This document shows, piece by piece, positions 52,022 to 60,930 of a stretch of 64,000 bases of DNA. Each line of letters opens with the position of its first letter. The stretch's first letter is position 1. The stretch comes from Ramlibacter agri (GTDB lineage: Bacteria > Pseudomonadota > Gammaproteobacteria > Burkholderiales > Burkholderiaceae_C). The position numbers and the translations under genes are program-made. The stretch spans positions 1,054,001 to 1,118,000 of the forward strand of contig NZ_JABBFX010000001.1 of assembly GCF_012927085.1 (NCBI RefSeq). The letters run 5' to 3'. Below the pieces are notes generated by a model. That model worked only from the letters and a program-made list of their open reading frames with translations, did no database searches and was not told the origin of the DNA.

Positions 52022-52039
52022 GTGCCGCCTTCGCGGCAC
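52022..52039. repeat. Third hairpin next to the rplY stop
   Basis: GTGCCGC-cttc-GCGGCAC, a 7-base stem with a UUCG-type loop on one strand, 4 bases after the rplY stop codon. It lacks a T-run, so it may protect the 3' end of the message or belong to the REP cluster. Confidence 0.5.
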
Positions 52040-52043
52040 GACG

Positions 52044-52727
52044 TCACTTCTTGGCGGGAGCCTTCGCAGCCGGCTTCGCGTCCTTGCCGCCCTTGGCGGG
52101 GGCAGCGGCCGGAGCGGCAGCAGCGGCGCCTTCGGCACCGGCGGCAGCGGCTTCAGCCGATTCCTCGGCAGCCGGGGTCACCACGGACACCACCACGGGG
52201 TTCGGCTTGCCGTGCGTCACGGCCTTCACGCCCTTCGGCAGCTTGATGTCCTTCAGCGTCAGGGTCGTGCCCTTCTTCAGGCCGGACAGGTCGATCTCGA
52301 TGAACTCGGGCAGTTCGGCCGGCAGGCAGGACACGTCCAGTTCGGTCATCACCGGGTTCACCAGGCAGTGGTCCAGCTTGACGGCGTCGGACTCTTCCGC
52401 GCCCTTGAAGTGCAGCGGCACCTTCATGTGCATGCGCGTGTTGGCGTCCACGCGCTGGAAGTCGATGTGCTGGACTTGCTGGCGGAAGGGGTGGTACTGC
52501 ACGTCACGCAGCAGCACCTTGGCGGTCTTGCCACCCAGGTCCATCTCGAGGATGGTGGAGTGGAAGGCTTCCTTCTTCAGGGCGTGCCACAGCGCGTTGT
52601 GGTCCAGTTCGATCAGCTGGGGCTGGCCCTCGCCACCGTAGACGATGCCGGGGGTCTTGCCGACGTTACGCAGGCGGCGGCTCGCACCCGTACCTTGCTT
52701 GGCGCGCTCGAAAGCGACGAATTTCAT
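52044..52727 (-). CDS. rplY: 50S ribosomal protein L25/general stress protein Ctc
   Basis: A 227-residue long-form L25 binding 5S rRNA. The L25 domain (1-95: [32 protein letters not shown]) is followed by the TL5/CTC C-terminal beta domain (about 96-185, [24 protein letters not shown]) and a 40-residue alanine/lysine-rich tail. ATG at 52727 after GGAGAA. It sits 80 bases downstream of prs with a terminator in between, the classical prs-rplY-pth order. Confidence 0.97.
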   Translation of the reverse strand: MKFVAFERAKQGTGASRRLRNVGKTPGIVYGGEGQPQLIELDHNALWHALKKEAFHSTILEMDLGGKTAKVLLRDVQYHPFRQQVQHIDFQRVDANTRMHMKVPLHFKGAEESDAVKLDHCLVNPVMTELDVSCLPAELPEFIEIDLSGLKKGTTLTLKDIKLPKGVKAVTHGKPNPVVVSVVTPAAEESAEAAAAGAEGAAAAAPAAAPAKGGKDAKPAAKAPAKK

Positions 52728-52775
52728 TGCGTTCTCCATTTCGGGACCACCGCGACCAGTGCGTCCCGCGTTTCA

Positions 52776-52797
52776 AAAAGCCTCCCGTGAAGGAGGC
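52776..52797 (-). terminator. Intrinsic terminator of prs
   Basis: On the minus strand GCCTCC/GGAGGC with a six-base loop, followed by TTTTTG, ten bases after the prs stop. The stem is short, so partial read-through into rplY is likely. Confidence 0.75.
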
Positions 52798-52806
52798 GCG
52801 ACAGAC

Positions 52807-53784
52807 TCAGAACAGGTTGACCTGGTCCGAGAACAGGCTCATCACCGACTCGCCCTTGGAAATGCGCTGCATCGTTTCGGCGATCAGCGGGGCGACGGTG
52901 AGCTGGCGGATCTTGGTGCAGGCATGCGCCGCGTCCGACAGGGGAATCGTGTTGGTCACGACCACTTCGTCCAGGGCCGTGCCCTTGGAGATGCGGTCGA
53001 TGGCCGGGCCCGAGAAGATCGGGTGCGTGCAATAGGCGTACACCTTCTTGGCGCCGCGCTCCTTCAGCACCTCGGCCGCCTTCACCAGCGTGCCGGCGGT
53101 GTCGATCATGTCGTCCATGATCACGCAATTGCGGCCGTCGATCTCGCCGATGACGTGCATCACTTCGGACACGTTGGCCTTCGGGCGGCGCTTGTCGATG
53201 ATGGCGAGGTCGGTGCCCAACTGCTTGGCAAGGGCCCGGGCGCGCACCACGCCGCCGACGTCCGGCGAGACCACGATCAGGTCTTCGTAGTTCTTCTCGC
53301 GCAGGTCGCCCAGCAGCACCGGGGACGCGTAGATGTTGTCGACGGGGATGTCGAAGAAGCCCTGGATCTGGTCGGCGTGCAGGTCCATGGTGAGCACGCG
53401 CGCCACGCCCACGGTCTGCAGCAGGTTGGCCACGACCTTGGCCGAGATCGGCACGCGCGCGCTGCGCGGGCGGCGGTCCTGGCGGGCATAGCCGAAGTAG
53501 GGGATGACGGCGCTGATGCGCTCGGCCGAGGCGCGCTTCAGCGCGTCGACCATGATCAGCAGCTCCATCAGGTTCTCGTTGGTCGGGGCGCAGGTGGACT
53601 GCACCACGAACACGTCGCGCGTGCGCACGTTCGTGTTGATCTCGACGGTCACTTCACCGTCGGAGAAACGGCTCACCGAGGCGGCACCGAGAGAGATGCC
53701 CAGGTGGCCGGCTATCTCTTCGGCCAATGCGGGATTGGCATTGCCGGTGAAGACCATGAAGTCGGGAGTGGGAGCTGCTTGCAT
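52807..53784 (-). CDS. prs: Ribose-phosphate pyrophosphokinase
   Basis: A 325-residue PRPP synthase (ribose-5-phosphate + ATP to PRPP + AMP), feeding purine, pyrimidine, histidine and NAD synthesis. Signatures are [36 protein letters not shown] for ATP binding, [21 protein letters not shown], and the PRPP loop [17 protein letters not shown]. The start at 53784 is the normal N terminus of the family. tRNA-Gln lies 66 bases upstream and may share its transcript. Confidence 0.97.
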   Translation of the reverse strand: MQAAPTPDFMVFTGNANPALAEEIAGHLGISLGAASVSRFSDGEVTVEINTNVRTRDVFVVQSTCAPTNENLMELLIMVDALKRASAERISAVIPYFGYARQDRRPRSARVPISAKVVANLLQTVGVARVLTMDLHADQIQGFFDIPVDNIYASPVLLGDLREKNYEDLIVVSPDVGGVVRARALAKQLGTDLAIIDKRRPKANVSEVMHVIGEIDGRNCVIMDDMIDTAGTLVKAAEVLKERGAKKVYAYCTHPIFSGPAIDRISKGTALDEVVVTNTIPLSDAAHACTKIRQLTVAPLIAETMQRISKGESVMSLFSDQVNLF

Positions 53785-53849
53785 CGTAAGTCTTTGCGGG
53801 CCAGGCCTTCGCGAAGTGCGCGCGGGCCCCAATGGACTAGAAAACGGTT

Positions 53850-53926
53850 TGGCAGGGGAGGAAGGACTCGAACCCTCGCATGCCGGAATCAAAATCCGGT
53901 GCCTTAACCAACTTGGCGACTCCCCT
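53850..53926 (-). tRNA. tRNA-Gln (anticodon TTG)
   Basis: A complete 77-base tRNA with encoded CCA. On the minus strand the acceptor AGGGGAG pairs with CTCCCCT; the D-loop region is GCCAAGTTGGTTAAGGC, the anticodon stem CCGGA/TCCGG holds the loop TTTTGAT with anticodon TTG (reads CAA/CAG), and the T-arm has GTTCGAGTC. It lies between ispE and prs, a conserved site in betaproteobacteria. Confidence 0.98.
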
Positions 53927-53952
53927 ACACGGGTCTGCCGCTGCGAACAGCG

Positions 53953-54804
53953 TCAAACCGAATCGTCGCTGGATGCCCACCCGACCAGCGGATGCACATC
54001 CATATTGCCGCATTCCCTCGCCACCCAGCCCGCCGGTGCCTGCACGAGGGATTTTCCCCCAGGAAGCAACGCGAAGACCGCGCTTCCGGAACCGGTCATC
54101 CGGCCATGCAAACCCTGCGAGCCCAGCCATTGCAGTGCTTCCGCCACATCCGGGCAAAGCCTGCGAGCCACTGGTTCCAGGTCGTTGTGACCGAAACCGT
54201 AGGGGTCAGCAGCAAAGCCTGCGATTGTAGCACTGTTGCTGTCCCGTTTCAGGGACGGGTCCTGAAAGATTCCTTTCGTCGCCAGTCCGTGGGCCGGTTT
54301 CACGACTGCAAACCGGGCGGACGGCAGCGCGAGAGGCGTGATTGTCTCACCGATTCCTTCCACCCATGCGTTGCGGCCGCGAAGAAAGAAGGGAACGTCC
54401 GCACCGAGCGACAAGCCGATCTTCTCCAGCGCGGGCAGCTTCAGTCCCAGCTGCCACAGGCGGTTCAGCGCGAGCAGGGTGCTGGCCGCATCGGACGAGC
54501 CGCCGCCCATGCCGGCCTCGGCGGGCACGCGCTTTTCGATCTGGATGTGCGCGCCCGCGCTGCTGCCCGTGGCCTGCTGCAGCGCGCGCGCGGCGCGCAG
54601 CACCAGGTCTTCCGGCGGCAGCGGCGGGCCCAGGTCTTCGCGACTCAGCGCGCCGTCGGGACGCAACTCGAAGTGCAGCGTGTCGTGCCAGTCGATCAGC
54701 ATGAACACCGACTGCAGCAGGTGGTAGCCGTCGGGACGGCGGCCGGTGATGTGCAGGAACAGGTTCAGCTTGGCCGGCGCCGGCACGTCGTGAAGCGACC
54801 GCAT
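53953..54804 (-). CDS. ispE: 4-diphosphocytidyl-2-C-methyl-D-erythritol kinase
   Basis: A 283-residue GHMP kinase, the fourth enzyme of the MEP isoprenoid pathway. The N terminus PAPAKLNLFLHITGRRPDGYH binds substrate, AEAGMGGGSSDAAS is the ATP-binding GHMP motif, and MTGSGSAVFAL is the third conserved block. Length is normal. It starts 8 bases after lolB ends and precedes tRNA-Gln. Confidence 0.96.
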   Translation of the reverse strand: MRSLHDVPAPAKLNLFLHITGRRPDGYHLLQSVFMLIDWHDTLHFELRPDGALSREDLGPPLPPEDLVLRAARALQQATGSSAGAHIQIEKRVPAEAGMGGGSSDAASTLLALNRLWQLGLKLPALEKIGLSLGADVPFFLRGRNAWVEGIGETITPLALPSARFAVVKPAHGLATKGIFQDPSLKRDSNSATIAGFAADPYGFGHNDLEPVARRLCPDVAEALQWLGSQGLHGRMTGSGSAVFALLPGGKSLVQAPAGWVARECGNMDVHPLVGWASSDDSV

Positions 54805-54812
54805 GCGGCCCC

Positions 54813-55292
54813 TCAGTGCTCGAAGGCGAGGCGCAGGTCGGCCGGGGGCGAAGTGCGCTGCGCGCGCAGGCGTCCTTGCGGCACCTGGCTCACGTCCACG
54901 TTCCAGCCCGGCACCTGCGTCGCGCGGCCCTGCAGCCAGTCGAACAGCGCGGCGATCGGGATCGGCGCGCCGGCCACCTGCGTGGCCAGTTCGTCCAGCG
55001 AGCCGAATTCGCGCGTGCCCTTGTCGGTGCGCAGCGTCGCGCTGCCTGGCGCCCAGCGCGCTACGCCGGCGGTGCCGCCCAGCGGCGTGAGCAAGGTCAG
55101 CTCGCCCTGCTCCGGCGCGCCCTTCAGCTCGAAGCCGGCGGAGAAGGGCTGTTCACCCTGCACCGTCAGCGCCAGCCGGCCGCTCCACGCCTGTTCGCCG
55201 GGCGCGGCCTGCGGCTTGGGCGGCGTCGCGCAGCCGGCCAGCAAGGCCACCGCCAGTGCGCTGCCCACGAAGAGTCGGCGTGACGCCGTCAC
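54813..55292 (-). CDS. lolB: Outer membrane lipoprotein insertion protein LolB
   Basis: A 159-residue lipoprotein that accepts lipoproteins from LolA and inserts them in the outer membrane. The lipobox LLAGC puts the lipidated cysteine at position 21. AWSGRLALTVQGEQPFSAGFELKG and GELTLLTPLGGTAGVARW are LolB strands; LFDWLQGR is a family motif. The start is GTG at 55292, overlapping the stop of the TPR gene (GTGA). An alternative upstream ATG would lie within that gene and spoil the signal peptide. Confidence 0.92.
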   Translation of the reverse strand: MTASRRLFVGSALAVALLAGCATPPKPQAAPGEQAWSGRLALTVQGEQPFSAGFELKGAPEQGELTLLTPLGGTAGVARWAPGSATLRTDKGTREFGSLDELATQVAGAPIPIAALFDWLQGRATQVPGWNVDVSQVPQGRLRAQRTSPPADLRLAFEH

Positions 55293-57028
55293 GGCTTCAC
55301 CTTCAGGCGCTTGAGCGTCTCGTTCAGCGTCTCGTTCTCGCCGTTGAGCATCAGGCCTTCGCGCCAGATGCTCTGCGCCTCGTTGCGCTGGCCCATGCTC
55401 CACAGCACTTCGCCCAGGTGGGCGGCGATCTCGGGATCGGGCTTGTCCTTGTAGGCCGCCTGCAGGATGCGCAGCGCTTCCTGGTTGTTGCCCATGCGGA
55501 ATTCCACCCAGGCCAGGCTGTCGCTGATGAAGGGATCGCCGGGCGCGTATTCCAGCGCCTTCTGCACCAGCTGCCTGGCTTCCGGCAGGCGCGTGTTGCG
55601 TTCGGCCAGCGAGTAGCCCAGCGCGTTGTACGCGTGGTGGTAGTCGGGCTTGACCACCATCACCTGGCGCAGCAGCTTTTCCATGTCGCCGTAGTCGGCC
55701 AGCTTCTCGGCCATCATGGCCTGGTCATACAGCAGGTCGGGGTCCTTGGGTTCCTTGGCCACGGCCTGGCCCAGCAGCTGGTAGGCGGCCTTGTATTGCT
55801 TGTTGTCGCGCAACAGCGAGACCTCGGCCAGCGTCTTCATCCGGGCGTCCGCGGGGCTGCGCTCCGGCAGCGCGCGGATCAGCTTGCGCGCTTCGTCCAT
55901 CTTGCCCTGCTGCGCCAGCAGCGAGGCGCGGCGGGTCTGCGCCGCCAGCAGGTCCTGCGGGTCGTCGATGCGGTCCAGCCAGGCATTGGCCTGCGCATAG
56001 TCCTTGCGCTTCTCCGCCACCTGCGACAGCGACAGGTAGGCCTGGGCCAGGCCGCGCTTGCGCTCGTCGCTGCCCTGCTTCTGCGCCAGGTCCACGTAGC
56101 GCTTCAGAGCCGCTTCGCCGGGGGCGAGCTGGTTGTCCTGCACCAGCAGCGTGCCTTCCACCAGCCAGGCTTCGGCGAACTCGGGGCGTTGCTGCGTGAC
56201 CAGCTGGATCTGCTGCAGCGCTTCGGGGTAGCGGTTGGCGTCCAGCAGGGCGCGGGCATAGCCCATACGCAGCTCGGGCAGCGGCTGGCCGTCCATGTAC
56301 TTGCGCACCAGGACTTCGGCTTCCGGCAGCTTGGGGTCCATCAGCTCCAGCGCCAGCAGGGCCGGGCCTTCGGCTTGCGGGTTGCCAGTCTGGCCGCGCT
56401 TGGCGGCGTCCAGCGCGCCGGCGGTGTCGCCGGCGGCCAGGCGCATGCGGCCGATGGCGGTCCAGGCGGAGGCGGCCGTCGCTGCATTACCGGTGTAACC
56501 GGACAGCGCCTGTTCCACCACCATCGCGGCCTGCTTCTTGTCCGTGACCCGCGCGTAGTTGCGGGGAATGGTGACGATGACGGCGATGCGGTCCTTGGCG
56601 TCGGCGAGCGCGAGTTCCGTCTTCAGCGGCTCCAGGCTCTCGGGCACGCGGTTCAGCGCTACCAGGATCTGCAGCACGTAGCGGTTGGCCTCGCGCGAAT
56701 CCGGGAAAGCGGTCTTCCAGTCGCGGGCGGCCTGCAGCGCGGCGTCGCCGTTGCGGGCCTCGAAAGCCATTTCGACGGCGCGGCGGAACAGTTCGGGGTC
56801 GTTCGTCATGCGCGCGGCATCGAGGATCTGCCCGAAGCCGGCGTCGACTTCGTCGTTGCGCGCGTTCAGTTCACCGAGCAGAAGCTGGTAGAACAGCTGG
56901 GCGTCCAACCCGCTGTTCTGGACTTCGGCCGGCGGGGTCTCGGGGGCCTGGCCCTGGGCCAGGACCGGTGCGCAGGTTGCGCACAACGCCAGCAGCACGG
57001 CGGCTGCTGCGGTGGGGAGTCGCATCAT
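55289..57028 (-). CDS. Secreted TPR-repeat protein
   Basis: A 579-residue exported protein: signal peptide MMRLPTAAAAVLLALCATCAPVLAQ, then about a dozen tetratricopeptide-like helix pairs. Clear TPR signatures occur in the second half, e.g. DPDLLYDQAMMAEKLADYGDMEKLLRQVM and HHAYNALGYSLAERNTRLPEARQLVQKALEYAPGDPF, ending with AAHLGEVLWSMGQRNEAQSIWREGL. Such proteins upstream of lolB are common in betaproteobacteria and may scaffold envelope complexes; the role is unknown. It is divergent from mutM across 33 AT-rich bases. Confidence 0.9.
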   Translation of the reverse strand: MMRLPTAAAAVLLALCATCAPVLAQGQAPETPPAEVQNSGLDAQLFYQLLLGELNARNDEVDAGFGQILDAARMTNDPELFRRAVEMAFEARNGDAALQAARDWKTAFPDSREANRYVLQILVALNRVPESLEPLKTELALADAKDRIAVIVTIPRNYARVTDKKQAAMVVEQALSGYTGNAATAASAWTAIGRMRLAAGDTAGALDAAKRGQTGNPQAEGPALLALELMDPKLPEAEVLVRKYMDGQPLPELRMGYARALLDANRYPEALQQIQLVTQQRPEFAEAWLVEGTLLVQDNQLAPGEAALKRYVDLAQKQGSDERKRGLAQAYLSLSQVAEKRKDYAQANAWLDRIDDPQDLLAAQTRRASLLAQQGKMDEARKLIRALPERSPADARMKTLAEVSLLRDNKQYKAAYQLLGQAVAKEPKDPDLLYDQAMMAEKLADYGDMEKLLRQVMVVKPDYHHAYNALGYSLAERNTRLPEARQLVQKALEYAPGDPFISDSLAWVEFRMGNNQEALRILQAAYKDKPDPEIAAHLGEVLWSMGQRNEAQSIWREGLMLNGENETLNETLKRLKVKP

Positions 57029-57061
57029 CGACTCATAATAATTGAAGCCTGTTAATCATTC
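57029..57061. promoter_or_regulatory. AT-rich divergent promoter region, TPR protein/mutM
   Basis: Only 33 bases separate the two divergent starts. They include CATAATAATTG, which offers -10-like TATTAT at 57035-57040 on the minus strand. No good -35 hexamer is seen for either side, and promoters must extend into the neighbouring coding regions. Confidence 0.3.
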
Positions 57062-57877
57062 ATGCCAGAACTTCCGGAAGTAGAAGTGACGCGCCGCAGC
57101 TTTGCGGAACGCATCGCCGGCGCGCGGGTCCAAGGCGTCCGGCTGGGCAAGCCCTTGCGCTGGCCGTTGGGAATCGAGCCGGAAAGCCTGGTCGGTCGCA
57201 CGGTGCACGGCGTCCGCCGGCGCGGCAAGTACCTGCTTGTGGACCTGAGCGAGGGCTTGCTCCTGCTGCACCTGGGCATGTCCGGCAGCCTGCGCTTCGA
57301 CCCGAACCTGCCCGAAGCCGCCTTGCATGACCACTTCGACCTGCTCACCGACCGCGGGGTGTTGCGCCTGAACGACCCGCGCCGCTTCGGCGCCGTCGTT
57401 TATTCCGCCAGCGAACTGGCGCCCGAGGCGGTCAAGCTCCTGGGCAGCCTGGGCGTGGAGCCGCTGACCGAGGACTTCGACCTCGATGCCTTCCATGCGG
57501 GCCTGAAAAAGCGCAAGGCGCCGATCAAGCAGGTGCTGCTGGCGGGCGACCTGGTGGTGGGCGTCGGCAATATTTACGCATCCGAGGCCCTGTTCCTGGC
57601 CGGCATCCGGCCCACACTGTCGTCCGCACGCATCAGCCGGCCGCGTGCCGCGCGCCTGCAGGCGGCGGTGCGCGACGTGCTGGCGCGGGCCGTCGAAAAA
57701 GGCGGCAGCACCCTGCGTGATTTCTCCAACGCCTGGGGAGAAACGGGCTACTTCCAGCTGGAAGCGATGGTCTACGACCGTGCGAACAAGCCTTGCCGAG
57801 TATGCGGAACGCCGATCCGGACGATCCGGCAAGGCCAGCGAGCGACGTATTTCTGCCCGCATTGCCAGAAAAGCTGA
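57062..57877 (+). CDS. mutM: Formamidopyrimidine-DNA glycosylase
   Basis: A 271-residue Fpg that removes 8-oxoguanine and formamidopyrimidines from DNA. The N-terminal PELPEVE supplies the catalytic proline and glutamate after methionine removal; GKYLLVDL holds the conserved lysine, [14 protein letters not shown] the helix-two-turn-helix, and the zinc finger is C-x2-C-x16-C-x2-C in CRVCG...FCPHC. Length is normal. The dynamin-like gene begins about 50 bases on, then mutY, so two parts of the oxidised-guanine repair system lie in one series. Confidence 0.97.
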   Translation: MPELPEVEVTRRSFAERIAGARVQGVRLGKPLRWPLGIEPESLVGRTVHGVRRRGKYLLVDLSEGLLLLHLGMSGSLRFDPNLPEAALHDHFDLLTDRGVLRLNDPRRFGAVVYSASELAPEAVKLLGSLGVEPLTEDFDLDAFHAGLKKRKAPIKQVLLAGDLVVGVGNIYASEALFLAGIRPTLSSARISRPRAARLQAAVRDVLARAVEKGGSTLRDFSNAWGETGYFQLEAMVYDRANKPCRVCGTPIRTIRQGQRATYFCPHCQKS

Positions 57878-57927
57878 TCTGTGGCGAAGGGGCGGATGCT
57901 ATAGTGAAAGCGGGTAGTGAGGGCTCA

Positions 57928-59898
57928 TTGGCAAGCACGTCGTTTAACGAACAGTTCGACCAGCACGGCGCATGGCGGCGCGAGTTCGCCCTGCGCCTGA
58001 AGCTATTGTCGGAATGGCTCAAGGACCACGACCTCCTCGATAGCGCGGTGGAAGAGCGCCTGCGCCGGCTCGAGGGCCAGATGCGCACGGACAAGGTCAT
58101 GGTGGCCTTCGTCGCCGAGTTCTCGCGCGGCAAGTCGGAGCTGATCAACGCGATCTTCTTCGCCGGCTACAAGCGCCGCATCATGCCGGCCAGCGCCGGG
58201 CGCACCACGATGTGCCCCACGGAGCTGGGCTACGACCCCGAGGTCCCGCCCTGCCTGCGCCTGCTGCCCATCGAAACCCGCCTGCAGCCGCAGCCGCTGA
58301 TGGAATGGCGCATGGTCCCCGAGAAGTGGACCCGCGTCGACCTGGACGTCAACGACCCCGCGCAGCTGGCCCAGGCCTTCGAAAAGGTTTCCGAAATCCG
58401 CCGGGTCACGGTGGACGAGGCCAAGGCCCTGGGCTTCTGGCACGAGGACTCGCCCGAGGACAACCCCATCCAGGGCAACGACGGCCTGGTGGAAGTGCCC
58501 AAGTGGCGCCACGCGCTGATCAACATTGCCCACCCGCTGCTGAAGCAGGGGCTGGTCATCCTGGACACCCCGGGCTTGAACGCCATCGGCGCCGAGCCCG
58601 AGCTGACCGTCAACCTGATCCCGCAGGCGCACGCGGTCGTCTTCATCCTGGCCGCCGACACCGGCGTCACCAAGTCGGACCTCGCCATCTGGCGCGAGCA
58701 CCTGATCGCCGAAGACAACGCGGCCGATTCCCGCCTGGTGGTGTTGAACAAGATCGACACCATGTGGGACGCGCTGAGCACGCCGGCCCAGGTGCAGGCG
58801 CAGATCGACCGCCAGCGCGCGACCACTGCCGAAATCCTCGGCCTGAAGGAACACCAGGTGATCCCGGTGTCCGGCCAGAAGGGCCTGGTCGCCAAGGTGA
58901 GCAGCAACGCGGAACTGCTGATGGCCAGCCGCCTGCCGGTGCTGGAACAGGCGCTGGCGCATGGCGTCATGGGCCAGCGGCAGAAGATCCTGCGCGCCGC
59001 CGTCGGCTCCAACATCAGCGAACTGCGCACCGAAGCCACCCGCGTGCTGGGCATCCGCCGCCGCGACCTGGCCGAGCAGATGGTGGAGCTGAAGGGCCTG
59101 CGCGGCAAGAACACCTCCGTCATCAAGCACATGCGCGCGCGCATCGAGCAGGAGCAGGGCGAGTTCGACGCCAGCGGCGCCAAGATCCACGCAGTGCGCT
59201 CGGTGCACCTGCGGCTGCTGCGTGAAGTGTTCACGCTGCTCGGCACGCAGACCATGAAGGCCGAAATGGCCGACCTGACCAATGCGCTGCGCCAGCCCGG
59301 CATCAAGCTGGGCGTGCGCAAGGCCTACGCGTCCACTTTCGACCGGCTGCGCGAAGGCCTGCGCAAGGCGGAGAAGACCAGCGCCGAGATCCAGACCATG
59401 CTGACGGGCACCTTCCGCCAGCTGAACGCCGAATACGGTTTCTCGCTGCAGGCGCCGCGCGAGCCGGACCTGGCCCGCTACGAGCGCGACCTGGACCTGG
59501 TGGAGCGCAGCCACAACCAGTACCTGGGCGTGAGCAACGCGCTGAAGCTGGCGCAACCCGAATTCGCCGACCGCCTGGTGCGCGCGCTGGCCACCCGCCT
59601 GCGCGTCATCTACGAGTCGGCGCTGGGCGAAGTGGAGCTGTGGAACAAGTCCGCCGCCGCGCAACTGGACGCGCAGCTGCGCGAACGCCGCCGCAACTTC
59701 GGCCGCCGGCTGGAAGCCATCGAGCGCATCCAGCAGGCCGCGAGCGGCCTGGACGACCGCATCGCCGAGATCGAGTCGCAGGAAAACGCGCTGGACCTGC
59801 TCGATGCGAAGCTGGGCGAACTGACTTCGCACCTCACCAACACGCCCATGGCCGCGGCCAAGCCGGCGGCCGCGCCAGCCATCGCCAAGACGGCGTGA
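57928..59898 (+). CDS. Dynamin-family GTPase
   Basis: About 656 residues. G1 is AEFSRGKS (63-70), G2 threonines are in AGRTTMCPTE, G3 is DTPGL (about 213) and G4 NKID (about 274). The gap between G1 and G3 is some 50 residues longer than in classical dynamin. The rest is charged and helical with coiled-coil character and no hydrophobic membrane-insertion segment, ending in an alanine/proline tail. In bacteria, DNA-linked dynamin-like proteins such as CrfC exist; others remodel membranes. TTG at 57928 with GAGGG upstream is preferred; GTG at 57904 is possible but overlaps a TATAGT -10. The stop overlaps mutY (GTGA). Confidence 0.88.
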   Translation: MASTSFNEQFDQHGAWRREFALRLKLLSEWLKDHDLLDSAVEERLRRLEGQMRTDKVMVAFVAEFSRGKSELINAIFFAGYKRRIMPASAGRTTMCPTELGYDPEVPPCLRLLPIETRLQPQPLMEWRMVPEKWTRVDLDVNDPAQLAQAFEKVSEIRRVTVDEAKALGFWHEDSPEDNPIQGNDGLVEVPKWRHALINIAHPLLKQGLVILDTPGLNAIGAEPELTVNLIPQAHAVVFILAADTGVTKSDLAIWREHLIAEDNAADSRLVVLNKIDTMWDALSTPAQVQAQIDRQRATTAEILGLKEHQVIPVSGQKGLVAKVSSNAELLMASRLPVLEQALAHGVMGQRQKILRAAVGSNISELRTEATRVLGIRRRDLAEQMVELKGLRGKNTSVIKHMRARIEQEQGEFDASGAKIHAVRSVHLRLLREVFTLLGTQTMKAEMADLTNALRQPGIKLGVRKAYASTFDRLREGLRKAEKTSAEIQTMLTGTFRQLNAEYGFSLQAPREPDLARYERDLDLVERSHNQYLGVSNALKLAQPEFADRLVRALATRLRVIYESALGEVELWNKSAAAQLDAQLRERRRNFGRRLEAIERIQQAASGLDDRIAEIESQENALDLLDAKLGELTSHLTNTPMAAAKPAAAPAIAKTA

Positions 59899-60926
59899 AA
59901 GAACTTCCGACGGGGTTTGCCGGCCGCGTGGTGCGCTGGCAGAAAACCCATGGGCGCAACACGCTGCCCTGGCAGAACACCCGCGATCCTTATCGCGTGT
60001 GGCTCTCCGAGATCATGCTGCAGCAGACCCAGGTGGCAGCGGTCCTGGGCTACTACGAGAGATTCCTTTCCCGCTTTCAAGATGTGCGCGCGCTGGCCGC
60101 TGCGCCGCAGGACGACGTGCTGGCGCTGTGGAGCGGGCTGGGCTACTACTCGCGCGCCCGCAACCTGCACGCCTGCGCACAGCAGGTGGTGGAGCGCTTC
60201 GGCGGCGAATTCCCGCGCACGGCGCAGGAGCTGCAGACGCTGCCGGGCATCGGGCCTTCGACTGCCGCGGCCGTTGCTTCCTTCTGCTTCGGCGAGCGGG
60301 TCGCCATCTTCGACGGCAACGTCAAGCGCGTGCTCTCGCGCGTGCTGGCCTATGGCGAAGACCTGGCGTCCTCCGCGAACGAGCGCGTGCTGTGGGACCA
60401 CGCGCGCGAACTGCTGCCAGCGCGCGAGCTGAAGGAGAGCATGCCCCGCTACACGCAGGGCATCATGGACATCGGCGCCACGGTGTGCCTGCCGCGCAAC
60501 CCGAGCTGCCTGCTGTGCCCGGTGCAATCGGACTGCGCCGCGGCGCGGGAAGGGCAGCCGCAGAACTACCCGGTGAAGACGAAGAAGCTGAAGCGCACTT
60601 CGGAGTCGCTGTGGCTGCTGCACGCGCGCGCGGACGATGGCCAGGTGTGGCTGCAGAAGCGGCCGACGCCGGGCGTGTGGGCGGGGCTGTATTGCCTGCC
60701 GGTGTTCGGGAGCCGGGAGGCGCTGGCGGCGGCGGTGCCTGGCTCGTCCGAGTTGAGAGATGCGGAGCCGTTCCTGCATGTGCTGACGCACAAGGACCTG
60801 CACCTGCATCCGGTGGAAGTGGTGCTGCCCGCCAGCTGGAAGGGCATGGCCGGCGCCTGGTTTGCCGGCAAGAAGTGGCCGGAGCTGGGCCTGCCGTCGC
60901 CGATCCGCAAACTCCTCTCGCGTTGA
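59895..60926 (+). CDS. mutY: A/G-specific adenine DNA glycosylase
   Basis: A 343-residue MutY that removes adenine mispaired with 8-oxoguanine. The catalytic glutamate is in WLSEIMLQQTQV, the helix-hairpin-helix in LQTLPGIGPSTAAAVASFCF, the aspartate in IFDGNVKRVL, and the [4Fe-4S] loop is C-x6-C-x2-C-x5-C in CLPRNPSCLLCPVQSDC. The C-terminal NUDIX-like domain recognises 8-oxoG. GTG start at 59895 overlaps the dynamin-like stop, so its translation depends on that gene. Confidence 0.96.
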   Translation: MKELPTGFAGRVVRWQKTHGRNTLPWQNTRDPYRVWLSEIMLQQTQVAAVLGYYERFLSRFQDVRALAAAPQDDVLALWSGLGYYSRARNLHACAQQVVERFGGEFPRTAQELQTLPGIGPSTAAAVASFCFGERVAIFDGNVKRVLSRVLAYGEDLASSANERVLWDHARELLPARELKESMPRYTQGIMDIGATVCLPRNPSCLLCPVQSDCAAAREGQPQNYPVKTKKLKRTSESLWLLHARADDGQVWLQKRPTPGVWAGLYCLPVFGSREALAAAVPGSSELRDAEPFLHVLTHKDLHLHPVEVVLPASWKGMAGAWFAGKKWPELGLPSPIRKLLSR

Positions 60927-60930
60927 CGCC

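Noticed and set aside
57793..57927. Start of the dynamin-like protein at 57793 inside mutM
   Set aside because: It would overlap mutM by 85 bases and add residues without family character; TTG at 57928 has a good ribosome binding site and lies after a TATAGT -10 element.
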